Assembly (NCBI RefSeq): GCF_000829435.1
Contig: NZ_JXRP01000017.1
Coordinates: forward strand, 124,001 to 188,000
Reading direction: 5' to 3'
Length of the DNA: 64,000 nt
From: Jeotgalibacillus soli
GTDB taxonomy: Bacteria; Bacillota; Bacilli; Bacillales; Jeotgalibacillaceae
Shown: piece after piece, positions 16,846-25,232 of the stretch
How positions within the stretch are numbered: position 1 is the stretch's first letter
How the letters are laid out: each line of letters begins with the position of its first letter
The notes under the pieces: model-generated
The model's input: the letters and a program-made list of their open reading frames with translations, nothing else
What the model was told of the DNA's origin: nothing
Database searches by the model: none
Translations under genes and position numbers: made by a program

Positions 16846-17604
16846 ATGTCATTGCAAGTTATTAATCAAAACGGTCAGTTACTGATAGATAGTCGGGATG
16901 TGGCAGAAATGATTGACCGACCTCACAACGATTTAATGAAAACCATCCGGGGATATATCAAGCATCTTACTCAGGGAAATTTCTCCCTCAGTGATTTCTT
17001 TATCGAAAGTACTTATAAGGACAGTACTAGCCGGTTATTGCCTTGTTTTCTTCTTACGAGAAAAGGCTGCGAAATGGTGGCCAATAAAATGACTGGTGAA
17101 AAGGGGGTCCTGTTTACCGCTGCTTATGTTACTAGATTCGAAGAAATGGAAAGAGCGTTAACAAGCACCGCGGGGTTAAGTCCGGAGCTTCAAATGTTTA
17201 AGCAACTATTCGATGTAGTTGCAAAAAAAGAACTGGAAGACAAGCGACGTGATGAAGAAATAAAGGCTCTATCTACCAATGTGGTTCAGATAAAAGAAAC
17301 CTTTTTGCAACGTGATGATGATTGGAGAGATGCTATCAATCGAATGATGAAAAGAGCTGGATTCATAGCCGGTGGAAACTATAGCGATCTACGTAAAATG
17401 AGCTACGAGCGCCTAGAAGAGCGAGCAAAGTGTAACATTAATATTCGTTTAGCAAATCTTAAGGATCGTTTAGAAGAGGCAGGAGCTACTAAATCGAAGG
17501 TCAGTAAAACAACCAAAATGGATGTGATCGAGTCCGATGTTCGTTTGAAGGAAATCTATATGACCATCGTAAAAGAGATGTCTATAGGATCAATGAGAGC
17601 ATAA
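16846..17604 (+). CDS. Rha-family phage regulator/antirepressor-like protein
   Basis: A 252-aa protein with an N-terminal pRha domain (IDSRDVAEMIDRPHNDLMKT, YKDSTSRLLPCFLLTRKGCE, MVANKMTGEKGVLFTAAYV) and a C-terminal ORF6C-like region (QRDDDWRDAINRMM, GNYSDLRKMSYERLEERA). Rha and related ANT/KilA-type proteins regulate phage development and some inactivate repressors. With a repressor that may not self-cleave, it is a candidate induction factor, which is an inference. Confidence 0.85.
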   Translation: MSLQVINQNGQLLIDSRDVAEMIDRPHNDLMKTIRGYIKHLTQGNFSLSDFFIESTYKDSTSRLLPCFLLTRKGCEMVANKMTGEKGVLFTAAYVTRFEEMERALTSTAGLSPELQMFKQLFDVVAKKELEDKRRDEEIKALSTNVVQIKETFLQRDDDWRDAINRMMKRAGFIAGGNYSDLRKMSYERLEERAKCNINIRLANLKDRLEEAGATKSKVSKTTKMDVIESDVRLKEIYMTIVKEMSIGSMRA

Positions 17605-17709
17605 AAAAGGCCACTGCAGCAACAGTGGTCCATTTCGCAAAATACCTTACACCAAGTATATCAAAAGAGGAGTGGTTCGTCACTCCTCTTACAGAAGAAG
17701 GTGAAGTGT

Positions 17710-18561
17710 GTGCATGGCTACGTCAAATTGTATCGTAAAACGTTAGCCTCCTCTATATGGCAGGATCCAGACTTATTCAGGTTATGGATGTTCTGCTTAA
17801 TGAAAGCCAGTCACAAGGAACGAACTGTTATGGTTGAGAAAAAAGAAGTTGAACTTGATCCTGGACAATTTTATACTGGCAGATTTAGCTTGCATCAGGA
17901 GTTTAATAACGGGGTTCCTCCTCGTAAACAAGTGAAGGACACAACGTTATGGAGTTGGTTAAAGAAGCTCGAAAGCATGGGCAACCTTGACATCAAAACT
18001 TATAACAAATATAGCGTAGTATCAATCGTTAACTGGTCTGAGTATCAGGATACTTTGACAACAGAACCACAACAGATTGACAGCAAAATGACAGCAAAAC
18101 CACAGCAGATTGACACAAACAAGAATGTAAAGAATGTTAAGAATGTAAAGAAAGATAAGAATGTAATTAATACTACTGAGGACTCCGTCGACTTAATCGC
18201 TCAGCGATTTGCTGACCTTAAAACAATACAAACAGGTCGTCCTTCTCATCCTAGTACTGAAGATTATCAAGCAATCGTCCAGATAGTCGTCCGTGGAGTG
18301 TCAGTCTCCCAAACTATCGAATTGCTTGAACAGTGCTTTAAGGAGTTTGAGGAACGGAAACCCAATGGGAAAATCACTAGCTTTAAATACTGTGAGAGTT
18401 ATATACTCGATCGTTTAGAAGCAGAGCAAAAAAAGGAACAAATACTTGCCAAAAGGAGGATAACAAGTGACCAGAACAATGGCAGAGATACTGGCAGCAC
18501 TCCAAAACAGGAATCTCTCACAAACGGTCAGGTCGGAAGATTCCCAAGACGTAAAGCATGA
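17710..18561 (+). CDS. Phage replication initiator, DnaD-like N-terminal domain
   Basis: A 283-aa protein whose winged-helix part (YVKLYRKTLASSIWQDPDLF, RLWMFCLMKASH, VELDPGQFYTGRFSLHQEF, LWSWLKKLESMGNLDIKTYN, VSIVNWSEYQ) matches phage replisome organisers. It then has a repetitive Lys/Asn linker (KNVKNVKNVKKDKNV) and a helical C-terminal domain. GTG 17710 is chosen because AAGGTG lies seven bases before it. It overlaps the helicase loader gene by 95 bases; together they should load the host replicative helicase at the phage origin. Confidence 0.82.
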   Translation: MHGYVKLYRKTLASSIWQDPDLFRLWMFCLMKASHKERTVMVEKKEVELDPGQFYTGRFSLHQEFNNGVPPRKQVKDTTLWSWLKKLESMGNLDIKTYNKYSVVSIVNWSEYQDTLTTEPQQIDSKMTAKPQQIDTNKNVKNVKNVKKDKNVINTTEDSVDLIAQRFADLKTIQTGRPSHPSTEDYQAIVQIVVRGVSVSQTIELLEQCFKEFEERKPNGKITSFKYCESYILDRLEAEQKKEQILAKRRITSDQNNGRDTGSTPKQESLTNGQVGRFPRRKA

Positions 18562-19366
18562 ATGTTCCAAATGCCTCGATAAAGGAGTTATCATTTTTCG
18601 GGTCCATAAAGATACAGAATGGCAAGGTTTTACACCCAAAGAAAAGGTACTTGAAGAGGATTTTCTTTCAGGTAGCGTATGTAGTCCAGATCGAGCTAAG
18701 GAGTGGTTGACAACCTTTTCGCAACGCTGCAGTTGTATTGCGGAGAAAAGAACCGAGCGATTGATGAAGGCCAGTGAAATTACTGAAGAATTTAAAAGGT
18801 TAGGCTTTCAGAACTTCGTAAGAGAAGGGAAGCCAAAGATTATTCAAGATATTTACGAGGCTGCGCTTGAATATTATCAGGACTTCAAAGAGATTCGTAA
18901 TGTTCGCGCTAATAGTATTGCGTTACTTGGTCAACCAGGTACAGGAAAGACACACTTGCTTACTGCTATTTCAAACAACTTGCTCCAGCGACAACAAGTG
19001 CCGGTTCTCTATTTTCCTTATGTGGAAGGCTGCAATAATTTGAAGGATGATTTTAGCAAGCTTGAGGCTAAATTAGAGCGTATGAAACAGGTGGATATAT
19101 TGTTTATCGATGATCTTTTTAAACCGGTTAAGGGCAATCCTCGAGCTACTGATTGGCAAGTTGAACAGATGTACGCTGTGATCAATTATCGTTACTTAAA
19201 CCACAAGCCGATCCTTGTTTCATCAGAACTAACGGTTGATGAACTGGTGGAAGTGGATGAAGCGCTAGGCACTCGCATTTATGAAATGTGTCAGGATTTT
19301 ACCGTTGTGATTCAAGGTGACCGAAAAGAACTCAATCACAGACTGGAGGCGTTAAAACATGTATAA
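18467..19366 (+). CDS. DnaC/DnaI-like helicase loader ATPase
   Basis: A 299-aa AAA+ protein. A Cys-containing N-terminal part (CSKCLDKGVIIF, RCSCIAEK; a likely zinc site) leads to Walker A GQPGTGKTH (about residue 155) and Walker B DILFIDDLF (about 211). GTG 18467 is preceded by AAAGGAGG, although this start lies inside the initiator gene. It loads the replicative helicase during phage DNA replication. Confidence 0.88.
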   Translation: MTRTMAEILAALQNRNLSQTVRSEDSQDVKHECSKCLDKGVIIFRVHKDTEWQGFTPKEKVLEEDFLSGSVCSPDRAKEWLTTFSQRCSCIAEKRTERLMKASEITEEFKRLGFQNFVREGKPKIIQDIYEAALEYYQDFKEIRNVRANSIALLGQPGTGKTHLLTAISNNLLQRQQVPVLYFPYVEGCNNLKDDFSKLEAKLERMKQVDILFIDDLFKPVKGNPRATDWQVEQMYAVINYRYLNHKPILVSSELTVDELVEVDEALGTRIYEMCQDFTVVIQGDRKELNHRLEALKHV

Positions 19367-19646
19367 AAACATGACGGCCGAAGAATGGAGAAAATCATCC
19401 GCCCCACTGCCTAGCTGCCTGAAATGTTTGGATGAAGGCGCGTTCTATAAATTTTATTCGTACGGATACAAGATGATTCCATGTCCTGAGAAAGCCTGTC
19501 AGGAACGGAATTTGCGTGAAGCGGAGAAAAGCAAAAGAGAGCTTGAGATAAAGCTTGAAGATGAGCGGATAAGGTTTGGCATCGAGAAGGAAGAACTTGG
19601 GTTGGATGCGCATTTGAGGAGACTAGCTAGAAAACAAGCAATATGA
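19359..19646 (+). CDS. Small Cys-containing early protein
   Basis: A 95-aa protein with CLKCLDEG and CPEKAC pairs that could hold a zinc ion, then a charged coiled coil (KRELEIKLEDERIRFGIEK). Its CLKCLDEGAFYKF resembles CSKCLDKGVIIF of the loader's N-terminus. It overlaps the loader by eight bases, so it is probably part of the replication operon. Function unknown. Confidence 0.6.
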   Translation: MYKNMTAEEWRKSSAPLPSCLKCLDEGAFYKFYSYGYKMIPCPEKACQERNLREAEKSKRELEIKLEDERIRFGIEKEELGLDAHLRRLARKQAI

Positions 19647-19675
19647 CATTTAAATATAAATTAGGAGGAAACAAG

Positions 19676-19891
19676 ATGATTACTAAAGATTCTGCACTTC
19701 ATTTTGGGCATTTAAGTTTGGAAGTAGGCTCTAATAGTGAGAATGATGCAACAATGATCACGGTAACCGAATACGAAGAAGTTTCACCAAAACATTATAA
19801 CGAATCCAATAAATATGAGTTTTATTTAGTTGATGAGGAAACAGAAATGTTTATCAAGGCACTACAAGAAAGAATCAGACTTAATGATTGA
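19676..19891 (+). CDS. Hypothetical early protein
   Basis: A 71-aa protein (MITKDSALHFGHLSLEVGSN...) with a beta-rich middle and a helical end. ATG 19676 follows TTAGGAGGAAACAAG. It lies in the early operon between the replication genes and the excisionase-like gene. No family is recognised. Confidence 0.6.
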   Translation: MITKDSALHFGHLSLEVGSNSENDATMITVTEYEEVSPKHYNESNKYEFYLVDEETEMFIKALQERIRLND

Positions 19892-19921
19892 TCCTTATAA
19901 CAGGCTGGAGGGTGTTGTGGA

Positions 19922-20113
19922 ATGAATCGACTAAACGTAGAGCAAGCAGCTGAATATTTAGGAGTATGTACCAAGACAGTATATGCAATGGTACAGGAGA
20001 AGCAAGTCCCTCATGTAAGAGTTCGAAAGCGTATTTTTTTTACGCAGGACGGATTGGAAAAGTGGGTCAAGCAGCAAGAGATTGAATCAACTGGGGCGCT
20101 TGATATAGTTTAA
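19922..20113 (+). CDS. Excisionase-family DNA-binding protein
   Basis: A 63-aa winged-helix protein of the MerR/Xis type: LNVEQAAEYLGVCTKTVYAM, VQEKQVPHVRVRKRIFFT, GLEKWVKQQE. Such proteins bind the attachment region to promote excision or act as small regulators. It is far from int, so an excision role needs testing. GGAGGGTG precedes ATG 19922. A hairpin (AGCCAGG...CCCGGCT) follows the stop. Confidence 0.82.
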   Translation: MNRLNVEQAAEYLGVCTKTVYAMVQEKQVPHVRVRKRIFFTQDGLEKWVKQQEIESTGALDIV

Positions 20114-20193
20114 ACTCCATGAAAAAAGCCAGGATTCCTCCCGGCTAATAATAGAAGCTGGTACTTTTATTATAGCATAGGGAGGTCCCAATT

Positions 20194-20373
20194 ATGGAGA
20201 AAAAGATCAGTTTAATGGAGAATGCTGTCTATGTTGTAAAGGATGGACAGCTAACAAAAGTTACTGTACCGTCTGGAGGGTTTGGAACTGACGAAGTTGT
20301 ATGGCAAAACGGTACAGTAATTGATGTAATTCGTAGCCAAAGACAGAGAATATCAGGACAAAGTGAAATATAG
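20194..20373 (+). CDS. XtrA-like small phage protein (DUF3954)
   Basis: A 59-aa protein, MEKKISLMENAVYVVKDGQL then TKVTVPSGGFGTDEVVWQNG, close to PBSX XtrA from memory. XtrA-type genes lie just before the late-regulator gene in PBSX-like phages, as here once the inserted cargo is ignored. AGGGAGG precedes ATG 20194. Function unknown. Confidence 0.78.
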   Translation: MEKKISLMENAVYVVKDGQLTKVTVPSGGFGTDEVVWQNGTVIDVIRSQRQRISGQSEI

Positions 20374-20480
20374 AATAGATCTAATGACAAACAGTTTTGT
20401 GAACACTCCGAAAAGACCGTTTTAAATATTTTGTTTAGGTGGTAATCTAATCACAAAGAGAAAAGAGAAGGTGAGTAATA

Positions 20481-21092
20481 ATGAGAAAGCTAAAAGACCA
20501 TGACATTAGAGAGGTTCTTTTAGAACATTTAAATATAAAATATGCTAATGATCATAATACTCGTATTGTAAATGAAATGGGTGTGATTCATGGTCAATCT
20601 CGAGTTGATATAGCTGTCATTAATGGAGTTTTACATGGCTATGAGATTAAAAGCGAAAGCGATAATTTATTAAGATTACCAAGCCAAATTTTAGACTATA
20701 ATAAAGTTTTTGATCGAATGACTATAGTAGTCCAAAGAAAGCATTTCGAAGGTGTTCGTGAGATGATACCGAAATGGTGGGGGATAATTCTTGTCAGCAA
20801 AATTAAGGATGAGATTTCCCTTAGAGAAGTAAGAAAAGGAAAAGTGAATAATAATATTGATCCCTTTATTCTTAGCCAACTACTTTGGAGAGATGAAGCT
20901 TTGAATGTGTTAAAAGAACGAGGCTTACAAAAAGGTTATTTAAGCAAGCCTCGGAATGTTATATATAAAAGATTGTCTGATTCATTAAGTGTGAATGAGA
21001 TAAAAATTACCGTGAATCAACAGTTGAAACAGCGTGTTGGTTGGCGAGATCATAAGCCACCAATGTTAGATGATGGTTTACTCCAACATTAA
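20481..21092 (+). CDS. sce7726-family nuclease-like protein
   Basis: A 203-aa protein with a PD-(D/E)xK-like core: RVDIAVINGVLHGYEIKSES puts Asp43, Glu55 and Lys57 in the D...E-x-K pattern, followed by a Gln in the LPSQILDYNKVFDR helix. This is the sce7726 family, which commonly neighbours sce7725/'beta' family genes. Its 3' end overlaps the convergent beta gene by 86 bases. AGAGAAGGTGAG precedes ATG 20481. It is inserted between xtrA and the late regulator, a typical cargo position; a defence role is inferred. Confidence 0.75.
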   Translation: MRKLKDHDIREVLLEHLNIKYANDHNTRIVNEMGVIHGQSRVDIAVINGVLHGYEIKSESDNLLRLPSQILDYNKVFDRMTIVVQRKHFEGVREMIPKWWGIILVSKIKDEISLREVRKGKVNNNIDPFILSQLLWRDEALNVLKERGLQKGYLSKPRNVIYKRLSDSLSVNEIKITVNQQLKQRVGWRDHKPPMLDDGLLQH

Positions 21093-22125
21093 CCCATCTT
21101 TCTGCATTACCAGGTGAATTAACTGAATTAGCACAATTGTAAATGTATTCGTCACCAGCTGAAAATGTTCTTCCATAATATGAAGGATGATTTAATACTT
21201 GTTGACACAAGTGGACCATTTGCCCGAAACCATTATTCTTCACTCCAATTCCCCGGAATATTAAATATTCATTAGCAGTAGTATATTTTATTCCTGCTGC
21301 CATGTTGATAATTCTTGGGTCTAAATTAACAAAATCAGGATGAGAAATATTGTAATCACTAAAAGAAGGTATACGAGCTAGTCCAGTATTTCTTAATGAC
21401 TGATACACCGTCCATTCGGTTCTTGGTAATGTTCCATTAGAGTTGGTTGGAATTTGTCTAAGATTACTTGGATATGCTGTGCTCGCTAATATTAGTGATC
21501 GCCATTCTTGTAGATAAGGCAATTGAGCAATTGTTAAGATAAGATTATTTAAATGAGACTGCTCCGTCTGAGAAAGAATTTGTTTGTAATCAAGAATTAT
21601 ATCGACAGATTCTTTTTCAATTTCCAAAAAATTAATTAAGTTATCTATATTTACCCTTAATACGGATATATCAACTAAGTCGCTTTCAACCAATCTGATA
21701 CAAACTCCATGTTGATAAGAATTATTAACATCTTTAACAGCTTGGTGAAATTCAACATATCGAAAAATACCAGTTACAGGAATAGCAGGAATACCCTTTG
21801 ATTCAATTTCGCTTACAACAAATTCAACAAAATGATTACCAGTTGATAATGAATCATCAGTAAAATCTTCATTATTATAAAGAGTATTTAGATCCACAAA
21901 TACAGGAGAAGACTGATTCCATGATGTTTGAACTTGTTCTCCTATATTGCTTAAATGTTCATCTAGAGATTTGCTAAAATCTCCACTTGGATGATCAAAT
22001 GGGACTGGTTGAATTTCAATGAGTGGTGTCATATTGTTTTTCAGATCAGAACTTACGTTTTCTAAAGCAGACCTTTCACCTCTTTTCCATTTTAAAATGG
22101 GAACGTAATGGTCTTTGCTTAACAT
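21007..22125 (-). CDS. Beta family (sce7725-like) protein
   Basis: A 372-aa protein with the family opening YVPILKWKRGERSALENV and PLIEIQPVPFD, then an alternating alpha/beta body (VDLNTLYN, IPAIPVTGIFRY, VDIILDYKQIL, WRSLILASTAYP) and a C-terminal FSAGDEYIYNCA block. The Pfam 'beta protein' family includes the phage P4 beta protein, part of the gop-beta-cII antiviral locus. It has its own GGAGGAG site and is convergent with the sce7726-like gene. The biochemical activity is unknown. Confidence 0.75.
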   Translation of the reverse strand: MLSKDHYVPILKWKRGERSALENVSSDLKNNMTPLIEIQPVPFDHPSGDFSKSLDEHLSNIGEQVQTSWNQSSPVFVDLNTLYNNEDFTDDSLSTGNHFVEFVVSEIESKGIPAIPVTGIFRYVEFHQAVKDVNNSYQHGVCIRLVESDLVDISVLRVNIDNLINFLEIEKESVDIILDYKQILSQTEQSHLNNLILTIAQLPYLQEWRSLILASTAYPSNLRQIPTNSNGTLPRTEWTVYQSLRNTGLARIPSFSDYNISHPDFVNLDPRIINMAAGIKYTTANEYLIFRGIGVKNNGFGQMVHLCQQVLNHPSYYGRTFSAGDEYIYNCANSVNSPGNAERWVNVGVNHHLTLVAYDLANQHAVSTVDSR

Positions 22126-22236
22126 AATAAATCTCCTCCTAGTAATTTAGTCTTGTGAAGTTGATCTAGGTAGTTAAATAGGAATACGTCTAAAAATTGT
22201 GAAAGTTTCAAATTTTATATCTTTTGTCTAACGGAA

Positions 22237-22292
22237 AAACCGAGGACACGAAGCAAGAGCATCTCGCTCTTGGTTTGTGTCCTCTTTTTTAT
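22237..22292 (+). terminator. Strong terminator bounding the cargo module
   Basis: Long arms (GAGGACACGAAGCAAGAGC and GCTCTTGGTTTGTGTCCTC, one internal mismatch region) with a 5-nt loop and T6. It insulates the late-regulator gene from the upstream cargo. Confidence 0.88.
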
Positions 22293-22320
22293 TTTCTATT
22301 AGGGGGTAGGGGGTTAATGG

Positions 22321-22734
22321 ATGAATAGACAACAGATTGAAAGCGCATTGAAGGATTATCGGTGGATGATGAACAGCATCCTTTTGCTTGAAGAAGAATT
22401 GAAGCATCCTAATGCGAAAGTAACTGCCCTTTATGGAATTGAAGCAGCTATGCCAAAAGCGCAAGGCGGCCCCTCTGATCCTGTTTTACAAGAGGTATGC
22501 AGACGAGAGAAGAAATGGAATCGATTAGATAACTACCGTGAGAAATGTGCCTTTATTACGTCCAGGATGCACCTTATTACCAACGATAGAGAAATTGAAG
22601 TATTAAACCTTACGATGGATGGATTGAGCAACAGGAAGATAGCTGCACACATGGGATTCTCACATACTCATATTAAGAGGATTCAAGAGTCCATTGTGGC
22701 GAAGTTAGTAGACAAAAGGGAGCATGTGGCTTAG
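22321..22734 (+). CDS. ArpU-like late gene regulator (sigma-70 region-4-like HTH)
   Basis: A 137-aa protein whose C-terminus is a region-4/LuxR-like helix-turn-helix: DREIEVLNLTMDGLSNRKIA then AHMGFSHTHIKRIQESI. The N-terminal half is helical. Proteins of this size directly before the packaging genes act as late transcription activators in Gram-positive phages (ArpU/XpfL-like). Start ATG 22321. The terminase genes lie 3 kb downstream beyond a further cargo insertion. Confidence 0.78.
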   Translation: MNRQQIESALKDYRWMMNSILLLEEELKHPNAKVTALYGIEAAMPKAQGGPSDPVLQEVCRREKKWNRLDNYREKCAFITSRMHLITNDREIEVLNLTMDGLSNRKIAAHMGFSHTHIKRIQESIVAKLVDKREHVA

Positions 22735-22885
22735 GTTCCAAATGTTCCATTAGTACCATAATTTTTCTTTTTAAAATTTTCTTGTAAACTTAAAGGCAGG
22801 TTCGGGGAGTCGTGCAGTAGGTCGCGTAAGTGACCGGAAAGAATCACTTCGGGCCTTGAACAATAAAAATTGAATGCTCTTAAAG

Positions 22886-22914
22886 AACGCTATCATATCC
22901 GGTAGCGTTTTTAT
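22886..22914 (+). terminator. Intrinsic terminator
   Basis: AACGCTA / TAGCGTT stem followed by TTTTATT, immediately upstream of the next small gene. Confidence 0.7.
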
Positions 22915-22915
22915 T

Positions 22916-23053
22916 ATGTCTGAAATGAGTGATCACGTGAAAATCAGCGATAAAACATATGAGAAGTTGTGTAAGTCGTGTGTATGGGTGAATAAAGAAT
23001 CTGGCAAGGTTCTTTGTCCGTTTGTGAAGTGTGTGAAAGGGAATTTGAAGTAG
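22916..23053 (+). CDS. 45-aa Cys-rich small protein
   Basis: MSEMSDHVKISDKTYEKLCK then SCVWVNKESGKVLCPFVKC and KGNLK. CKSC and CPFVKC could form a zinc ribbon. The ATG lies right behind a terminator hairpin and has no good ribosome site, so expression is uncertain. Small zinc-ribbon proteins are common at this phage position. Confidence 0.5.
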   Translation: MSEMSDHVKISDKTYEKLCKSCVWVNKESGKVLCPFVKCVKGNLK

Positions 23054-23109
23054 ATGGAGGTAAATGGAACCTTTTGGCGAATAACATGACAAAAGGAGAG
23101 TGATTGAGG

Positions 23110-23397
23110 ATGGACATCGCAAAAGAATTGAGAGAAAAAGGTTGGAAGACGGTTGATATAAAAACTCTCTCTAGAGGTGACGAAGAACATCATAAAAACG
23201 TTATTCTGGAAGACTTTAATTTTGACGAAATAGCAATTTACCCATTTAGTTTGAAGAAAGTTGCTGAAAAAGAAAATACAGTTGAGTTAACAGGTCTTTG
23301 GATTGAACTTGCCCCTTTGGTTTCGTACCAGGATGAGATACCATCCCAAACATTAGACGATTCCTTAGTGCAAATCACAATCGATCGTGTTAAATAG
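23110..23397 (+). CDS. Hypothetical protein
   Basis: A 95-aa acidic protein (MDIAKELREKGWKTVDIKTL...), with a predicted helix then beta strands (FDEIAIYPFSLKKVAEKENTV, LTGLWIELAPL). AAAGGAGAG precedes TTG 23104 and ATG 23110; ATG is taken. No family is recognised. It lies between the late regulator and the Kiwa-like pair. Confidence 0.55.
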   Translation: MDIAKELREKGWKTVDIKTLSRGDEEHHKNVILEDFNFDEIAIYPFSLKKVAEKENTVELTGLWIELAPLVSYQDEIPSQTLDDSLVQITIDRVK

Positions 23398-23530
23398 AAG
23401 TGGATAACTAAAGGCTTTGTAAGTGGACGAAAAATGAAAGATTTTAGAAGGAAAAACGAAAGAAAAATGAAAGATTTTTAAAAGGACGTTTTGTTTAAGA
23501 TGGATTATAGTTATAGCATAGAAAACTGAC

Positions 23531-23563
23531 AAAAGGGCAGATCATTTTTGATTTGCTCTTTTT
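23531..23563 (+). terminator. Intrinsic terminator
   Basis: AAAAGGGCAGATCA pairs with TGATTTGCTCTTTT with one mismatch and is followed by T-rich DNA. It separates the upstream small genes from the next two-gene unit. Confidence 0.7.
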
Positions 23564-23646
23564 ATTTGTTTTTTGTCAGTATTTGACGAGTGATAGAGAT
23601 TGTTCTCAAACTTTCATTAGTTAATAATTAAATGGGAGGGGATGGA

Positions 23647-24552
23647 ATGTCTAGAGTAAAAAGAATTGGTTTTAATTTTTTTAGGAGTATAACTCAAAAT
23701 GAGGAAGATCGGACTGTTTGGTTAAATTTGAGTGAAATATTTGATCATATTATTGCTCAATATCAGCATGCAAGAGACAATGATACTTCTGAATTTAAAA
23801 GAGTCTATACTTATAACTATGAACCGGCAAGACTGTCGCAGATAAATATTGATTATAATACACAATACTATCATTTAACTTTTGAGAGGTTGAATTATGC
23901 CCTACCGAATAGAACAACACTTCACGGTGATTCTGAGATGTTGGATTTAGAATCCGACGAATTCATTGGGCATGAAGCAACGGTTCTATACGATCCAGTA
24001 AATCACATCCTGATGATACAAAGAAATAGAGATTCACTAGGGCCTACAGCCATAGGTGCATTCATTCAATCATTAGTAATAGATGCGGGAGCAGCTCGTA
24101 ATTCTTCCATTGCAATGATAACTGACAACACTGCACAGAGAAGAGCTTTTAATCAATCTGCATACAGAAAGGTCTATACAAAGATAGTTGGTGCAAAAGC
24201 AAATGGAATGATCGAACGATTATTTGGTCGAAATCCTAACGTTGATTCTATTGAAATTTCCTTCAATTCTCGGTCTGTAAGAGATTCCGAAATCGATCAA
24301 GACTTCACAGTAGGATTGCTTGAAGAGTTTATTAATGATCCCGAAGTTGAGAAATTAAGAATAAGATCCAGAGAACATGAGGAATCACCTGTCGAACCAA
24401 TTGATTTGATAAATCATAAATTAGAAGCATCGCAAACAGTTGATTTAAGAAATGACAGACAGTTAAATTCTTACAGGGTTTTTGAGTATATGGTTGAACT
24501 ATACAACGGAGAAAATGGGGGCTATAGAAATCGAATACTAAGGATGGATTGA
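23647..24552 (+). CDS. Soluble partner of a two-gene membrane-linked module (DUF6731/KwaB-like architecture)
   Basis: A 301-aa soluble protein. Visible blocks are RVKRIGFNFFRSI at the start, HEATVLYDPVNHILMIQRNR and GAFIQSLVIDAGA in the middle, and IEISFNSRSV, SQTVDLRNDRQLNSYRVFEY near the end. I associate it tentatively with DUF6731 by recall; the size and the strand-turn-strand ILMIQRNR block also recall KwaB (DUF4868). ATG 23647 follows GGGAGGGGATGG. Its TGA is one base from the ATG of a four-helix membrane protein, so the two are coupled. A phage-defence role is inferred from architecture and position. Confidence 0.6.
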   Translation: MSRVKRIGFNFFRSITQNEEDRTVWLNLSEIFDHIIAQYQHARDNDTSEFKRVYTYNYEPARLSQINIDYNTQYYHLTFERLNYALPNRTTLHGDSEMLDLESDEFIGHEATVLYDPVNHILMIQRNRDSLGPTAIGAFIQSLVIDAGAARNSSIAMITDNTAQRRAFNQSAYRKVYTKIVGAKANGMIERLFGRNPNVDSIEISFNSRSVRDSEIDQDFTVGLLEEFINDPEVEKLRIRSREHEESPVEPIDLINHKLEASQTVDLRNDRQLNSYRVFEYMVELYNGENGGYRNRILRMD

Positions 24553-24553
24553 T

Positions 24554-25057
24554 ATGCGCTTAAGCTATTTATTTATTATCATTGCTTTTGTTTTATCATT
24601 AATAATAAGTGGGATTGTATTTATGTATTTCCCTATTTTTGAATTCAAGGGGTTTGAAAAAGCTTTGGATGGAATACTACTTCTTTCGAGTATTTGCTTA
24701 GGTTTTTATGGCGCCTGTTTAAGTGTATTAGCATCTATATTTAATACCAAAATAGTAAAAGAAGTAATGAATGATAGAAGCTATAGGTCAGAATTTATTA
24801 TGATTTCTGTTTTTTCATTATTAACAGGATTCGTCTTAGTACTGACAACTATCGTTTACCAAGTCCTATTTGCAAATGGGAATGTTGACTTTTTTATTAT
24901 GAATTTAATTAATTCAATCTGGCTATTTCTCCTAATTATATTTCTATCCTTTAGTGTCTTGTTTATTCTAATTTCATTTTTTATCTTCTTTCAAAATAAA
25001 AGTGAGGAGGAAGGTACATCGGTTAAAGCTGGTAAAATTACAAATCCAAATTTTTAA
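24554..25057 (+). CDS. Four-helix membrane protein of the same module
   Basis: A 167-aa protein with four hydrophobic helices (about residues 5-29, 39-62, 84-107 and 117-147) and a short charged tail. There is no signal peptide and no catalytic motif. Size and helix number resemble KwaA of Kiwa, with the gene order reversed. It starts one base after the preceding stop codon without its own ribosome site, so it is probably translated by coupling. A TTTTAAAATTTT-rich non-coding stretch follows. Confidence 0.6.
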   Translation: MRLSYLFIIIAFVLSLIISGIVFMYFPIFEFKGFEKALDGILLLSSICLGFYGACLSVLASIFNTKIVKEVMNDRSYRSEFIMISVFSLLTGFVLVLTTIVYQVLFANGNVDFFIMNLINSIWLFLLIIFLSFSVLFILISFFIFFQNKSEEEGTSVKAGKITNPNF

Positions 25058-25232
25058 TTATGACTTCCGAAAAGGATGTTTTTTAAAATTTTTTCTTAAA
25101 AGAGAAATTAACATAATTTAAAAAACAAAGAAACCTGTACACTGTACTCACAAGCGTGAGTGTCATTGAATTTGTTAAAGGGATACAGTTCCTATTGAAG
25201 AATTAATAGTAGAAAGGAGGGAGGGATGGACG

